From: Occultella kanbiaonis
GTDB taxonomy: Bacteria > Actinomycetota > Actinomycetes > Actinomycetales > Beutenbergiaceae
NCBI RefSeq assembly: GCF_009708215.1
Contig: NZ_CP046175.1
Coordinates: forward strand, 5,518,001 to 5,582,000
Reading direction: 5' to 3'
DNA length: 64,000 bases
Below, piece by piece: positions 8,200 to 16,982 of the stretch; position 1 is the stretch's first letter, and every line of letters begins with the position of its first letter. The notes under the pieces were generated by a model. It was given only the letters and a program-made list of their open reading frames with translations, searched no databases and was not told where the DNA came from. The translations under genes were made by a program, and so were the position numbers.

Positions 8200-8731
8200 T
8201 CAGCGAGCGCCGTCGACGTGCGCCGCGATCACGGTCATCAGAGCCCGCTGGGCCCGCATGGACCCCTCCCAGTCGAACGGGATCAGGATGCTGTGATCGG
8301 CGCCGTCGATGGTCTCCATACCGGCACGCGTCGTCAGAGTGGCCGCGGGGGCCCACATCGGATCGACGGTGCCTCCGATCGCCAGGTGGCTCGACCCCGC
8401 ACGCGCCAGGGCATCATGCACGGCGGGGTCGGTGAGCACGGGGGTCAGCCAGACCCCAGGGACACCCTGACGGATAGTCCACGGGAGCGCGTGGCTTCCC
8501 AGCGACTTGGCGACGACGAGGTCCGGGGATCCGGATGCGGCAGTGACAGCGCCGAGCTCCGCCTCGACGTGGCTCCGAGGTTCCGCCGAGACGGAGACCT
8601 CCGGCGCCCACTCGACTGCGATCACGCGCCACCCACGTTGCAGCAGCAACTCGGCGCACCAGTAGAGCAGCGGACCCTGGACGGAGTAGAGACCACCGGG
8701 GAGCATGACGGCGGTGGGCGCGTCGTCCGCC
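8200..8731 (-). pseudogene. Alpha/beta hydrolase, 5' end cut off by an IS30 remnant
   Basis: The frame encodes an alpha/beta-hydrolase-like protein: the first strand ADDAPTAVMLPGGLYSV, a nucleophile-elbow-like AKSLGSHALPW, the acid loop GGTVDPMW and the catalytic-His loop DGADHSILIPF. Upstream of about 8731 the sequence becomes antisense to an IS30-family transposase, so the native N-terminal residues and promoter are gone. A shorter product could still start at ATG 8705-8707 (169 residues, MLPGG). The GxSxG elbow is altered to KSLGS, as seen in some small hydrolase groups. Read as a truncated gene, though residual expression is possible. Confidence 0.6.
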
Positions 8732-9028
8732 CTGCGTAAGACCCTGACGTGGGACCGCGGCCGGGAGATGGCCGAGCACGCCCACCTCGCCACCAGCCTG
8801 GGGCTACAGGTCTACTTCTGCGGCCCCCGCTCGCCCTGGCAGCGCGGCTCCAACGAGAACACCAACCGGCTCCTGCGCCAGTACCTGCCCAAGGGCGACC
8901 TGAGCACCTTCTCGCTGCGCGACCTCGACGACATCGCTGCCCGCATCAACCACCGTCCCCGACGCGTCCTGGACTGGTCATCCGCCGCGGAGGTGTTCCT
9001 GCATGCCCGTACCCGGCGCGCACGGTAG
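8732..9028 (+). mobile_element. IS30-family transposase remnant (C-terminal part)
   Basis: The frame reads LRKTLTWDRGREMAEHAHLA, then VYFCGPRSPWQRGSNENTNR and LLRQYLPKGDLSTFSLRDLD, which is the last third of an IS30-family DDE transposase, including the catalytic Glu region (SPWQRGSNENTN). The N-terminal HTH and the first two catalytic Asp residues are absent, and no terminal inverted repeat was found, so it is immobile debris. Its left edge fuses directly to the truncated hydrolase. A full IS30 transposase has about 380-450 residues; about 98 remain. Confidence 0.88.
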
Positions 9029-9094
9029 GGGATCCATCACCGGGCGGTGGTCCGACCCATCGCGACGTGGCTGGCGTGGTGCTAGAGATGGACG

Positions 9095-9844
9095 GTGTAC
9101 TCCCAGCAGTCAGATGCTCAGATCGGTGCGATCGTCGTCAACCACAACACCTCTGCCTGGACCGAGGTGTTGATCCGCTCGTTGTTCGTTCAGAACCCTG
9201 GCTTCGGCCGACTGACGGTCTACGACAACGGCTCGATCGACGACCGGTCCGCGATGCTGGACGCGGCGGCACAGTACGGCGCGGAGATTCAGCAGTCCGG
9301 GTTCGACACCACGACAACCACGAACTCCCACGGTCAGGTGCTGAGCAAGTTCGTGCTCGACCCGAGGAACGCAGAGCTTGATTACCTGCTCTTCCTCGAC
9401 GCCGACGTCTGCTTCACCAGTCCCGGAACGATCCGCATCCTGCGAGAGGAGTTGGAGCGGAATCCGACGGCGTTCGGGGCCGGCCCGCGCATGTCGTGGG
9501 ACGGCGAGAGCGAGATGGCGCCCGACCTGGCTGCCAATCCTGAGATCTACCGGGATCGGCTGCATCCCGCGTGCGCCCTGGTTCGCAACACAGAGCTGTT
9601 CCGCAGGGTGGTCGACGAGGTCGGGCTGTCGTGCGCGACGCAGCACCTCGTCGGCCGGGAGCGGTTCCTCGACACTTTTCGCCTGGCCACGATGGTCATG
9701 CGGACTCACGGCGCCAGCCACGTCATCGCCGATGCGCTGATCATGCACGCCTTCGCGGTGTCCTACCCGAACGAGTCCAGTTCGCTGATCCCGCAGAAAG
9801 AAGCCCGACGCGACGCCTGGCTCCGGAATCTCAGGACCAAATAG
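9095..9844 (+). CDS. GT2-like glycosyltransferase family protein
   Basis: This is a 249-residue protein with a GT-A fold signature: IGAIVVNHNTSAWTEVLIRS at the N-terminus, LTVYDNGSIDD for nucleotide binding and LDYLLFLDADVCF with the DxD-like metal motif, then a short acceptor half with HPACALVRNTELFRRV. No membrane helix is seen. The GTG at 9095 has no clear ribosome site. It lies alone between the IS30 remnant and a 20-bp palindrome, so it may be part of an acquired or broken surface-polysaccharide cluster (inference). The sugar and acceptor are unknown. Confidence 0.75.
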   Translation: MYSQQSDAQIGAIVVNHNTSAWTEVLIRSLFVQNPGFGRLTVYDNGSIDDRSAMLDAAAQYGAEIQQSGFDTTTTTNSHGQVLSKFVLDPRNAELDYLLFLDADVCFTSPGTIRILREELERNPTAFGAGPRMSWDGESEMAPDLAANPEIYRDRLHPACALVRNTELFRRVVDEVGLSCATQHLVGRERFLDTFRLATMVMRTHGASHVIADALIMHAFAVSYPNESSSLIPQKEARRDAWLRNLRTK

Positions 9845-9880
9845 GCCAACATACACGGCCCTGCGACCCAGAGCGCGTTT

Positions 9881-9900
9881 CGCTGAGGGATCCCTCAGCG
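9881..9900. repeat. Perfect 20-bp palindrome
   Basis: CGCTGAGGGATCCCTCAGCG is identical to its reverse complement over all 20 bases, with no loop. It lies 37 bp after the glycosyltransferase stop in a 240-bp spacer that shows no other gene. It could be a dimeric protein site, the fused inner ends of a lost mobile element, or a weak terminator. Confidence 0.7.
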
Positions 9901-10084
9901 TGCGCCCGAGCGCGGCCTCTGGCCTCGGTACCGAACCTCAGAACGCTCGGCGATGAGCCATCATTCGACCGAGGTGGGCGTCAGGACCGCGGCTATACGG
10001 ACAAGGACGATTCCCACGCCCGAATCAACGACTCGGGATCGGCGCCGATCAGGACTGAGTTCCTGCCCGCTCTAGGCTGTTGCG

Positions 10085-10972
10085 GTGAGGCTCGACATCC
10101 CCGACCAGGTCCGTCAGACGGTCGTGGCCGACGGGAACGAGTCCTGGCTGGACGAGCTGCCGGGCGTGATTGAATCGCTGGCCCAGGACTGGTCTTTGAG
10201 GATCGGGAGCAGCCTCGCGGGCGGTCACGCCGCCCTGGTTGTCGAGGTGACGATGGGCGACGGATCCGCAGCGGTCCTCAAGATCGGCGTGCCGGATCGG
10301 GACGTCGGGCAAGAGGCCGTGGCACTGCGCCTGGCGAACGGAGCAGGATGCGCCAGGCTTCTGGGCGAAGACAGGCGGCGACAGGCCCTTCTACTGGAGC
10401 GCCTGGGTGCTCCGATGCAAGCCGTCGTGGCCGACCCCGTCAGCCGCCACCTCCTGTTGTGCGAGCTGGCTGTTCGCCTGTGGCGTCCGCTTGGTCCCGA
10501 CGTCGACCTTCCCACCGGCGCGAGGGTGGCTGAGCGGTACGCCGACCAGTTGCCACGGTTGTGGGAGCAGGCGGGTGAACCGTGTTCGCCAGCGACCGTG
10601 GCTGACGCGTTGGACTGCATGGAACAGCGTCGCCGCGCGCACGACGACCGGTCCGCAGTCCTGGTCCACGGTGACATCCACGAGATGAACGCCCTGCAGG
10701 CGCGCGATGGTACCTACAAGCTCATCGATCCGGCCGGACTGCGGGCCGAACCGGCGTGCGATCTCGGCACCATCGTGCGGAGCAATCCGGACCTCGGTGA
10801 TGACCTCCGGGCGCGGACCGAGCGGCTGGCCTCACTGACGGGCGTCGATGCCACCGCGATCTGGGAGTGGGGAACCATCCACCGCGTCGTCAGCGGCGTC
10901 TACGCCTGCAGTATCGGTTTCCAACCCTTCGGCGGGCTGCTGCTGGCCGAGGCGGATCGCCTCACGGCGTAG
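10085..10972 (+). CDS. Aminoglycoside/hydroxyurea phosphotransferase-like kinase (APH(6) type)
   Basis: This is a 295-residue protein resembling streptomycin 6-phosphotransferases and hydroxyurea kinases. It has GSSLAGGHAALVVEV as the glycine-rich loop, AVLKIGVPD with the ATP lysine, VLVHGDIHEMNAL (HGDxHxxN, residues 195-202) as catalytic loop and KLIDPAG with the metal-binding Asp215. The family inactivates streptomycin-type antibiotics, but chromosomal relatives often have unknown substrates. The GTG start has TAGGCT exactly 12 bases upstream and is probably leaderless. It sits between mobile-element debris, which fits a transferred resistance gene, but this is only suggestive. Confidence 0.82.
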   Translation: MRLDIPDQVRQTVVADGNESWLDELPGVIESLAQDWSLRIGSSLAGGHAALVVEVTMGDGSAAVLKIGVPDRDVGQEAVALRLANGAGCARLLGEDRRRQALLLERLGAPMQAVVADPVSRHLLLCELAVRLWRPLGPDVDLPTGARVAERYADQLPRLWEQAGEPCSPATVADALDCMEQRRRAHDDRSAVLVHGDIHEMNALQARDGTYKLIDPAGLRAEPACDLGTIVRSNPDLGDDLRARTERLASLTGVDATAIWEWGTIHRVVSGVYACSIGFQPFGGLLLAEADRLTA

Positions 10973-11011
10973 CCACTGGATCCCCTCGCGGGCGCTCGCT
11001 GTCGTCCTCAG

Positions 11012-11310
11012 CATGCTGATGGGGTTGCCCTCAGACTCGGCGGCAGCGTCTACGCCCCACCCGCCCGCCGGGGACTCCTGTTCAACGTGCTCAGCAAGGT
11101 CGCCTACCTCGACGCCGACCTCATCCGCATGCGCACCCGCGAAGGGATGGCCGTCGCCCGCACCAAGGGCCGGCTCCAGGCAAGACATCGAAGCTCTCCG
11201 CCTCCCAGCGCCGACGTCTACTCCGGGCCGAGTACGCCCGAACTGTTCAGCGTCTCCCGCACCACCACCTGCCGCGAGCCAGCGAGGCTCAGCCCTGACG
11301 CCTACCGTGT
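11012..11310 (+). pseudogene. Decayed serine recombinase (resolvase/invertase) fragment
   Basis: One frame reads GVALRLGGSVYAPPARRGLL, FNVLSKVAYLDADLIRMRTREG and MAVARTKGRLQ, the end of the resolvase catalytic domain and the long E helix. At about 11179 the homology moves to another frame (KTSKLSASQRRRLLRAEYA) and then back to ELFSVSRTTTCREPARL, the HTH of a Hin/Pin-type recombinase. At least two frame changes and an internal deletion before the HTH are therefore present, and the N-terminal catalytic Ser region is missing. It marks an old mobile-element insertion next to the kinase. Confidence 0.82.
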
Positions 11311-11434
11311 CACCATCACGTGGTGCGTTGACCGGTTGAGACCGCCGTCGATTGTGGGCTCGCTTGTGCCATTACGCACGCCTCACGGAGGAAGAGCTGG
11401 CGGTCGCGATCGCCTGGGTTTCACACTTGGGTCC

Positions 11435-11716
11435 ATGACCGAAGGAGGGAACGGGCCGGACACGCCGAAGGCTGCGTGGGCCAGGCCTTTCTCTGACGGA
11501 CCGCCGTTGCGGGAAAGCCTGGCTCGGCTCATCGATGCCGACGGCGCCAGCGACGGCGCTGAGAACTCCTACTTCGAGAGCGCGAACGACCCGCGGTTCG
11601 TGATGATTGAGACCGCGCAACGACGGTTCAAAGGTCAGCTGCGGAGGCGGTTGAGGCACCGCGCATCCAGTGCGCGCGCAGCATCTGAACGAGACGGGCA
11701 CTCTCAAGACGAGTAG
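11435..11716 (+). CDS. Small hypothetical protein, doubtful
   Basis: A 93-residue frame from ATG 11435 reads MTEGGNGPDTPKAAWARPFS and ends with an Arg/Ala-rich basic tail. I recognise no family. Residues 30-60 (RLIDADGASDGAENSYFESA) look like ordinary coding sequence, and a weak GGAGG element lies within the preceding 50 bases but is badly spaced. It follows the recombinase fragment and may be the surviving end of a broken gene. Confidence 0.3.
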   Translation: MTEGGNGPDTPKAAWARPFSDGPPLRESLARLIDADGASDGAENSYFESANDPRFVMIETAQRRFKGQLRRRLRHRASSARAASERDGHSQDE

Positions 11717-11748
11717 AGATCCTCCCGAGGTGGCAACGCTTCACGCGC

Positions 11749-12267
11749 TCAGACCGTGGGCCGCCGCGAGAGGAGCTGCCTCACGTCTCGGCGGACGAAA
11801 CCGCCACGAAAATCTCCGCGATCCAGAGCCGCGCTCACCAGCGCACGAGAGCCGTGCAGGCACAAGTACTCGTGTAGTGCTGCAAACCCGTCGTTGATGT
11901 TTCGTCGCCGTGTGGCGAGGTCGAGGCCAGACCGCAAGTAAAGGGAGGTCGCGAGGTCGTACCTGTCCAGCCCGACGAAGTTTTCGACCGGGACACTGAT
12001 CACGCAGTCGTTGGCACGCAGCGGTCCGGGCGGTGGTCGCAGTTGAGCGGAATCGACCCCCTTGATGCGAGGCGCGTCGAGAGGCGGCGCGTCGATGTCG
12101 GCGCCGACCTGAACATGGAGCGCGGTAAACCATGGGGGCTTCTCGTAGCCGACTAGCCACCGCATGTCAGAACCCGAGTACTGCCAGCTGTTCCTGGCAC
12201 CTTCGAAGCCGCAGTCCCGAAGCGCAACCTCGACCACCCGTCGTAGATCCCTGAGCTCTACGGTCAC
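11749..12267 (-). CDS. Hypothetical protein, DUF4304-like
   Basis: A 172-residue protein from GTG 12265-12267 starts VTVELRDLRRVVEVALRDCGF; the longer frame to 12357 adds an Arg-rich leader unlike the rest and is rejected. The layout (an N-terminal helix ending in GFEGARNSWQY, then hydrophobic strands such as WFTALHVQVGADI, and a C-terminal helical part) resembles small DUF4304-type proteins, but I am not certain. No catalytic motif or membrane segment is seen. It stands alone, convergent with the doubtful frame upstream. Confidence 0.55.
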   Translation of the reverse strand: MTVELRDLRRVVEVALRDCGFEGARNSWQYSGSDMRWLVGYEKPPWFTALHVQVGADIDAPPLDAPRIKGVDSAQLRPPPGPLRANDCVISVPVENFVGLDRYDLATSLYLRSGLDLATRRRNINDGFAALHEYLCLHGSRALVSAALDRGDFRGGFVRRDVRQLLSRRPTV

Positions 12268-12430
12268 GGCACTTTGCACCCCACCCACAGGGCGGCGGGA
12301 CTGAACAGGAGAGCGCCGAGAACGCTCCGCGTCGCGCCTACTTCGGTGAACACCCACGCAAGCGTAGTTGTGGACCCGCGCTCAGGGGCGCGAAGCGACC
12401 CAGCGTCAGAAGCGACCGCTATCGGCGGGG

Positions 12431-13741
12431 TCAGTGCCTGACGAGATCGCTGTCGGCGGCGGCCGCTCCCTCACCGTCCTCGGCCCGCACCCGGCGCCGG
12501 GCCCGCTCGTACCGGCCGTGAACGAGCTCGTACAGTCCGAGGGAGACCAGGGCGACGACGGCCAGCACGAGGTACATCGTGTCGAACCCGAACACGCCAA
12601 GACCGAGCCCGAGCAGCACCGGTCCGATCCCGATGCCGAGGTCGACCATGAAGTAGTGCGTCGAGATCGCGACACCCACCCGCCGCATCGGCACCTTCGA
12701 GACCGCGACCGCCTGCAGCGCACCCAGCAGCGACCCGAAGCCCAGGCCCATCGCCACTCCGGCGACGATGACGAGTGCGTCGCTGCCGGCCAGCCCGAGC
12801 AGCGCCAGCCCGGCGGCGAAGGCAAGCACCGCGAAGACGATCACGGCATTGTCGCCGCGCCGATCCTGCAGTCGTCCCATGATCGTCCGGGTGAGCAGCA
12901 TCGACGCCGCGTAGACGAGGAAGAAGATGCTCGCACCGCCGGCCAGCCCGGCCTCGGCGGCGAACGGCTGCAGGTAGGTGAGGACGCCGGAGTAGCAGAT
13001 CGCGAGGACGAGCATGAAGCTCGCGACCGGCAGCACGGCCGGGTGCAGCATGTCCGCGGGCCGGAACCGCAGCAGCCGCGCCCGGGCCTCCCGATCGGGC
13101 GCGAGGTCCCTCGTGCGCAGGAACAGGGCGATGACGAGCGCCAGCACCGACGCAACGGCCGAGCCTGCGAACAGCGCACCGTAGCCGACGTGGTCCACCA
13201 GCAGCAGACCGAGCAGCGGGCCGAGCGCCGTCGCCAGCGTCATGCTCAGCGTGAAGTAGCCGGTCCCCTCACCCCGGCGTGCGCGCGGGATCACGGACTG
13301 GGCCAATGTCATGGCCGTGGTCGAGGCGATCGCGAAGGATGCCCCGTGCAGGAAGCGCACCACGAGGAGCGAACCGTACGAGGACGCCGGGAAGTAGGCC
13401 AGCGAGGCCAGCGCACCGACGACGAGCGCGATGAGCAGGTTGCGTCGTCTCCCGACGAGCTCGACGAGGTTGCCCGCGAACAGCCGGGCCGTGGTGGAGC
13501 CGATGACGAACATGCTGGCGGCGAGGCCGCTCGCCGTCTCGCCGGCGATGAACTCCTTGATGGCGTACACGGCCATCGTGGTCATCAGGAAGTAGAAGAC
13601 GAAGGCGAGGAAGAAGTTCACGATCCACGCGAGTACGAACTCGCGGCTCCAGAGCCTCACGGTCGACGTCGCGACCGGTTCCTGGGTCGACCTGGTGGTG
13701 TTTTCGGGCGCAGGCACGTGAGCCACGCGGGCACCGTCCAT
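12431..13741 (-). CDS. MFS transporter
   Basis: This is a 436-residue major facilitator with 12 predicted helices. After helix 1 (REFVLAWIVNFFLAFVFYFL) come the conserved loop 2-3 basic motif LVELVGRRRNLLIA and RFLHGASFAIASTTAMTLAQ in helix 4-5, then a central loop and the second six helices. The pattern is close to multidrug or sugar-efflux MFS exporters of the YfcJ/arabinose-exporter sort. The start ATG 13739-13741 (MDGARVAHVPAPE) is preferred over the Arg-rich extension to 13825. Substrate unknown. It is divergent from nothing and stands alone downstream of the kinase gene on the same strand. Confidence 0.85.
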   Translation of the reverse strand: MDGARVAHVPAPENTTRSTQEPVATSTVRLWSREFVLAWIVNFFLAFVFYFLMTTMAVYAIKEFIAGETASGLAASMFVIGSTTARLFAGNLVELVGRRRNLLIALVVGALASLAYFPASSYGSLLVVRFLHGASFAIASTTAMTLAQSVIPRARRGEGTGYFTLSMTLATALGPLLGLLLVDHVGYGALFAGSAVASVLALVIALFLRTRDLAPDREARARLLRFRPADMLHPAVLPVASFMLVLAICYSGVLTYLQPFAAEAGLAGGASIFFLVYAASMLLTRTIMGRLQDRRGDNAVIVFAVLAFAAGLALLGLAGSDALVIVAGVAMGLGFGSLLGALQAVAVSKVPMRRVGVAISTHYFMVDLGIGIGPVLLGLGLGVFGFDTMYLVLAVVALVSLGLYELVHGRYERARRRVRAEDGEGAAAADSDLVRH

Positions 13742-13883
13742 TTCGTGCTGGTGAGGCGGCGCGTCGCGATGCACGCTCGGACCGCCCCTAGGACGGCCAC
13801 GCTCGATTGTGCCACCGGGACGCACGATCTGCCGTCCCTGATCCTGCTCACACTTTCGTGGTCGGCGCGCCCTGGCCGCCCGG

Positions 13884-14783
13884 TCACGGCGTGTCGATCA
13901 CACCGAGTGCGACCAGGCCGCGCCGCGCATCGTCCAGCCCTTTCCGGTTACCTCCCGGGTCGGTGAGCCCGGTCCGGTCGGCGGCCGCCAGCCGCTGCGC
14001 GAAGTAGGCCGCCTGGACTGCCTGGCGGTACCGGCGCATGGCGTCGAGGTGGATCAGGTCCACCCCGCTGCGATCGGAGTAGGCACGCAGGAAGGCATCA
14101 GCCCGGCGTCGCCCGCCGAGATACATGACGGCGGAGGCCACGTCGTAGAGCACCGGCCCGTCGGTGGCGCCGGTCCAGTCGATGAGCGCCGGCCGGCCGC
14201 CGTCGAGCAGGAACGCCTCGGGCGCCGGGTCGGTGTGGAGCGTCGCCCAGGGTTGCGGCGCGAGCGTCTCGTACTCGGCCCGGACCTGCCCGACGGCGGT
14301 GCGAACCCAGGGTTCCACGTCCAGTTGGGGCCCGTGCCAGAACGGCTCGGGCAGGAACGCACCCCGGCGCCGGCCGAGCGTGGTGGCCCCGTGCACGGCG
14401 GCGAGCGTCCTCGCCATCAGCTCCTGCTCCACCCCCGTGGCTCCGTCGAACGGGGTCCCGTCGACCTCCCTCAGCAGGCTGACCCAGCCGCCGAGGGTCG
14501 GCGCGACCACCTCGCCCGCGGCGGTCGGTACCGGTGGTCCGGTCGGGATACCGGTCGCGCGTTGCACGTGGAGCGCCCGCTCGCCGCCGGTCCGGAGGGC
14601 CGCACCGAGACCGTCCGGCACCCACTTGGCCACATATCGCCCCGCGCTGCCCCGGACGCGCGCAGTCGCCGAGTTCATCCCGCCGCCGAGCGGCGCGACG
14701 ATCGCCTCGCCGAGCTGCGGCCAGTGCTGCGGCAACGCCTGACCGAGGGCGGCCGCAAGCTCGTCGTCGGTGAGAGCGTCCAT
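13884..14783 (-). CDS. Phosphotransferase-family (APH) protein with altered catalytic loop
   Basis: This is a 299-residue APH-fold protein from ATG 14781-14783 (MDALTDDELAAALGQ). It keeps the nucleotide Lys (RYVAKWVPDG) and the C-terminal acid ALIDWTGATDGPVLYD, but the catalytic loop reads HTDPAPEAF where the family has HGDxxxxN, so the metal-binding Asn is missing. It is followed by the typical helical tail (YRQAVQAAYFAQRLAA). It may phosphorylate a small molecule weakly or have lost activity. A TACGGT box lies 15 bases before the start. Confidence 0.78.
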   Translation of the reverse strand: MDALTDDELAAALGQALPQHWPQLGEAIVAPLGGGMNSATARVRGSAGRYVAKWVPDGLGAALRTGGERALHVQRATGIPTGPPVPTAAGEVVAPTLGGWVSLLREVDGTPFDGATGVEQELMARTLAAVHGATTLGRRRGAFLPEPFWHGPQLDVEPWVRTAVGQVRAEYETLAPQPWATLHTDPAPEAFLLDGGRPALIDWTGATDGPVLYDVASAVMYLGGRRRADAFLRAYSDRSGVDLIHLDAMRRYRQAVQAAYFAQRLAAADRTGLTDPGGNRKGLDDARRGLVALGVIDTP

Positions 14784-14827
14784 GGTCCCCGGACCGTACG
14801 TCACGCCCGGCGTCGCGGGCGAGCGGA

Positions 14828-15448
14828 TTACTCGGGCGGCGAGGGCCGGGCTCCGCCGCCTCCGGCCGGGCCGGCGGTACCGGTCGATACGGGCCGGCCG
14901 GGCTCACGGTTCAGGCCCACCCGGACCGCGCCGAGGAGGAGTTTCAGGCCGCCACCGAGCAGCGCCATGCCGGCGAGCATCTGGATCATGGCGATGATGC
15001 GCGCCTCCCTGGCGAGGGGCGCGATGTCACCGAATCCGACCGTCGCGAACGTCGTCACGGTGAAGTAGAGCGCATCGGTGCGGTCGAGGGCCTCGGTGAA
15101 CGCGGCCGGGTCACTGCGGGACAGACCGACGTACACGGCCGCGAACAGCACGAGGAAGAACGGGACCGCCGTCGCGAGCGCCTCGATGGCACGCAGCCTC
15201 GGCCGTTTCGAACGCACGATGGCCCGGACCTGCCAGGACAGCATCCCGGCCAGCGCGGTGAGCCCCAGCGCGAGCGCGAACAGGGTGCCCACCGAGGTCC
15301 CGTCAAGGGGGAGCGCGTAGTAGACGACGAGCACCGCGACCGCCGACAGTGCCGGCCGTAGCAACGCCCACCGGCTCCGGGCTCGCCGGTCCGCGCCATC
15401 GCGGCCCCCGACGTCAGGTGGACGCTCGCGCATGCGTGTCGTCGCCAC
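14828..15448 (-). CDS. Two-pore-segment potassium channel family protein
   Basis: This is a 206-residue ion-channel protein (Ion_trans_2 family). Two N-terminal hydrophobic segments (about 33-47 and 52-73) precede an outer helix (about 92-110), the pore helix DALYFTVTTFA and the K+ selectivity filter TVGFGD at residues 136-141, then an inner helix MIQMLAGMALLGGGLKLLL. No RCK/TrkA_N domain follows. It should conduct K+ passively. The GTG at 15448 (or ATG 15433) lies inside the end of the upstream gene, so the two overlap by about 20-35 bases and are probably cotranscribed. Confidence 0.85.
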   Translation of the reverse strand: MATTRMRERPPDVGGRDGADRRARSRWALLRPALSAVAVLVVYYALPLDGTSVGTLFALALGLTALAGMLSWQVRAIVRSKRPRLRAIEALATAVPFFLVLFAAVYVGLSRSDPAAFTEALDRTDALYFTVTTFATVGFGDIAPLAREARIIAMIQMLAGMALLGGGLKLLLGAVRVGLNREPGRPVSTGTAGPAGGGGARPSPPE

Positions 15449-16826
15449 TCATCTCGGGTGCCTGCCGGCTGAGCAGCTCCAGGAGCACGAGGAGCAACCC
15501 GGCCACGATCGCGACCCAGAGGATGAGGGCCGGTGTCGGGCTGCCGGCGAGCAGGATCACCAGTGCCGCGATGATGACGACGACCGCGCGCAGGATGCCC
15601 TTGTGCCGGCCGAGCCAGAGCCCGACGGGTCCGGTCGAGACGCCACGACCCTCGGCGAACCCGCGGGCTCCGTCGAGACCACGGCCAAGGCCCGCTCGCA
15701 GCGCCCGCGCAGACTTGGCCGACCCGGCCAGATAGGCGGCGATCGCGACGACGATGCCGAGCACGCCGACGGTGCGCAGCGTGACCCGGAGGAAGGACAC
15801 GACCTGGTCGAACACGACCTCTGCCGCGTCAAGCCGCAGCACCACGCCGCTGAGAGCGTCGAGGTACAGCCCACGCGCGATGGTGAGTGCCAGCCCGAGC
15901 ACGAGCATCGAGGCCGCAAGTGCGAGCCCGGCCACGACCAGCGTACGCATCTTCCTGTTCGCCACCAGGACGCCGGCCGCCAGCAGGATCAGCACGATCC
16001 AGGGCAGCCACGTGCCGAGCGCGACGACCTGCGCGTACCGGTTCTGGACCTCGACCAGCTGTGAGGTCTGCATGATGGTGAACGACGCATTCACCTGTGG
16101 GATGCTCGCCGCGATGCCGAGGCCCGCCTCGACCAGCCGCTCCTTGACGAGTTCGATCATCGGCGCCAGCTGGATCGAGAGCTGCCCGTCGTCGCCGATC
16201 TGGAGAAGCGCACCGTCGGCACCCTGCATGACGGCGACCATCTGCTCGTGAGCCGTCCGGTTTGCCTGCTCCCAGACCGCCTCGAACTGATCACTCTGCA
16301 CGACCCGGTCCGCCGCCTCCCGGACGAAGTTCTGGACCCCGCTCGTCAGTGGTGCCTCGAGGGCGCCGAGCGCCGCGGACGCGCGCGGGGCGATCCCGTT
16401 CTCGTCCATGGCCGTCGAGATCTCGTCGAGGAGCGCACCCACGTCGATCTGTTCCATGACCAGGCCGGTCAGCCTGCCGGAGAGGGCGGATTGCAGCACG
16501 GGGTCGGCTGCGAGCGGCGCGACCGTGGCGACGTAGCGGTCGGTGTCGGTCAGAGTCCGTTCCGCCCAGGCGGCGATGACCGCGACGGGTGCCAGCAGGG
16601 CACCCAACGTGATGAGCACGACGGCACCCACGGCGCGCAGCCGCCCCGGTGCCCGCGGGCCCCCTGGCCCGTCCGTGCCGGCGTCGCGCGGTGCGGCCGC
16701 CACGTCGAGGCGGTGCCGCAGGACGGCGTTCTCCTCCTCCAGGGCCCGGAGGCGCTCAGCCAGCGCAGACGGGTCGGCGTCCGGAACTGCCCCGGTGGCA
16801 CCCGAACGCTCGTGGTCGGTGTCCAT
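15414..16826 (-). CDS. Conserved actinobacterial multi-spanning membrane protein
   Basis: This 470-residue protein has a short coiled-coil-like segment (LAERLRALEEENAVLRHRLD, residues 22-41), a first helix around 66-86, then about 200 extracytoplasmic residues (WAERTLTDTDRYVATVAPLA, with repeated helical segments), and at least five more helices from about 275 on. The family is widespread in actinobacteria without known function. It overlaps the potassium channel gene, hinting at a shared role in the envelope or in osmotic balance (inference). ATG 16824-16826 is the natural start. Confidence 0.7.
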   Translation of the reverse strand: MDTDHERSGATGAVPDADPSALAERLRALEEENAVLRHRLDVAAAPRDAGTDGPGGPRAPGRLRAVGAVVLITLGALLAPVAVIAAWAERTLTDTDRYVATVAPLAADPVLQSALSGRLTGLVMEQIDVGALLDEISTAMDENGIAPRASAALGALEAPLTSGVQNFVREAADRVVQSDQFEAVWEQANRTAHEQMVAVMQGADGALLQIGDDGQLSIQLAPMIELVKERLVEAGLGIAASIPQVNASFTIMQTSQLVEVQNRYAQVVALGTWLPWIVLILLAAGVLVANRKMRTLVVAGLALAASMLVLGLALTIARGLYLDALSGVVLRLDAAEVVFDQVVSFLRVTLRTVGVLGIVVAIAAYLAGSAKSARALRAGLGRGLDGARGFAEGRGVSTGPVGLWLGRHKGILRAVVVIIAALVILLAGSPTPALILWVAIVAGLLLVLLELLSRQAPEMSGDDTHARAST

Positions 16827-16982
16827 CCGTGCCCTCTTCCTCGAACGTGGCGCGGCCGGTGGGCGAGCGCCTGCTGGCGTCGACCCAGCGGTTCCCGGTT
16901 CTTACACGTAGGACGTTAGCCCGCACCGCCCCGAGGAGCCCCACCCATTGTGGGTGAGGAAACCCGACCCGCACGCCGGGTC

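Noticed and set aside
12371-13966. A 532-codon plus-strand frame over the MFS gene
   Set aside because: It is antisense to twelve clear transmembrane helices and is rich in Arg, Gly, His and Glu with no domain.
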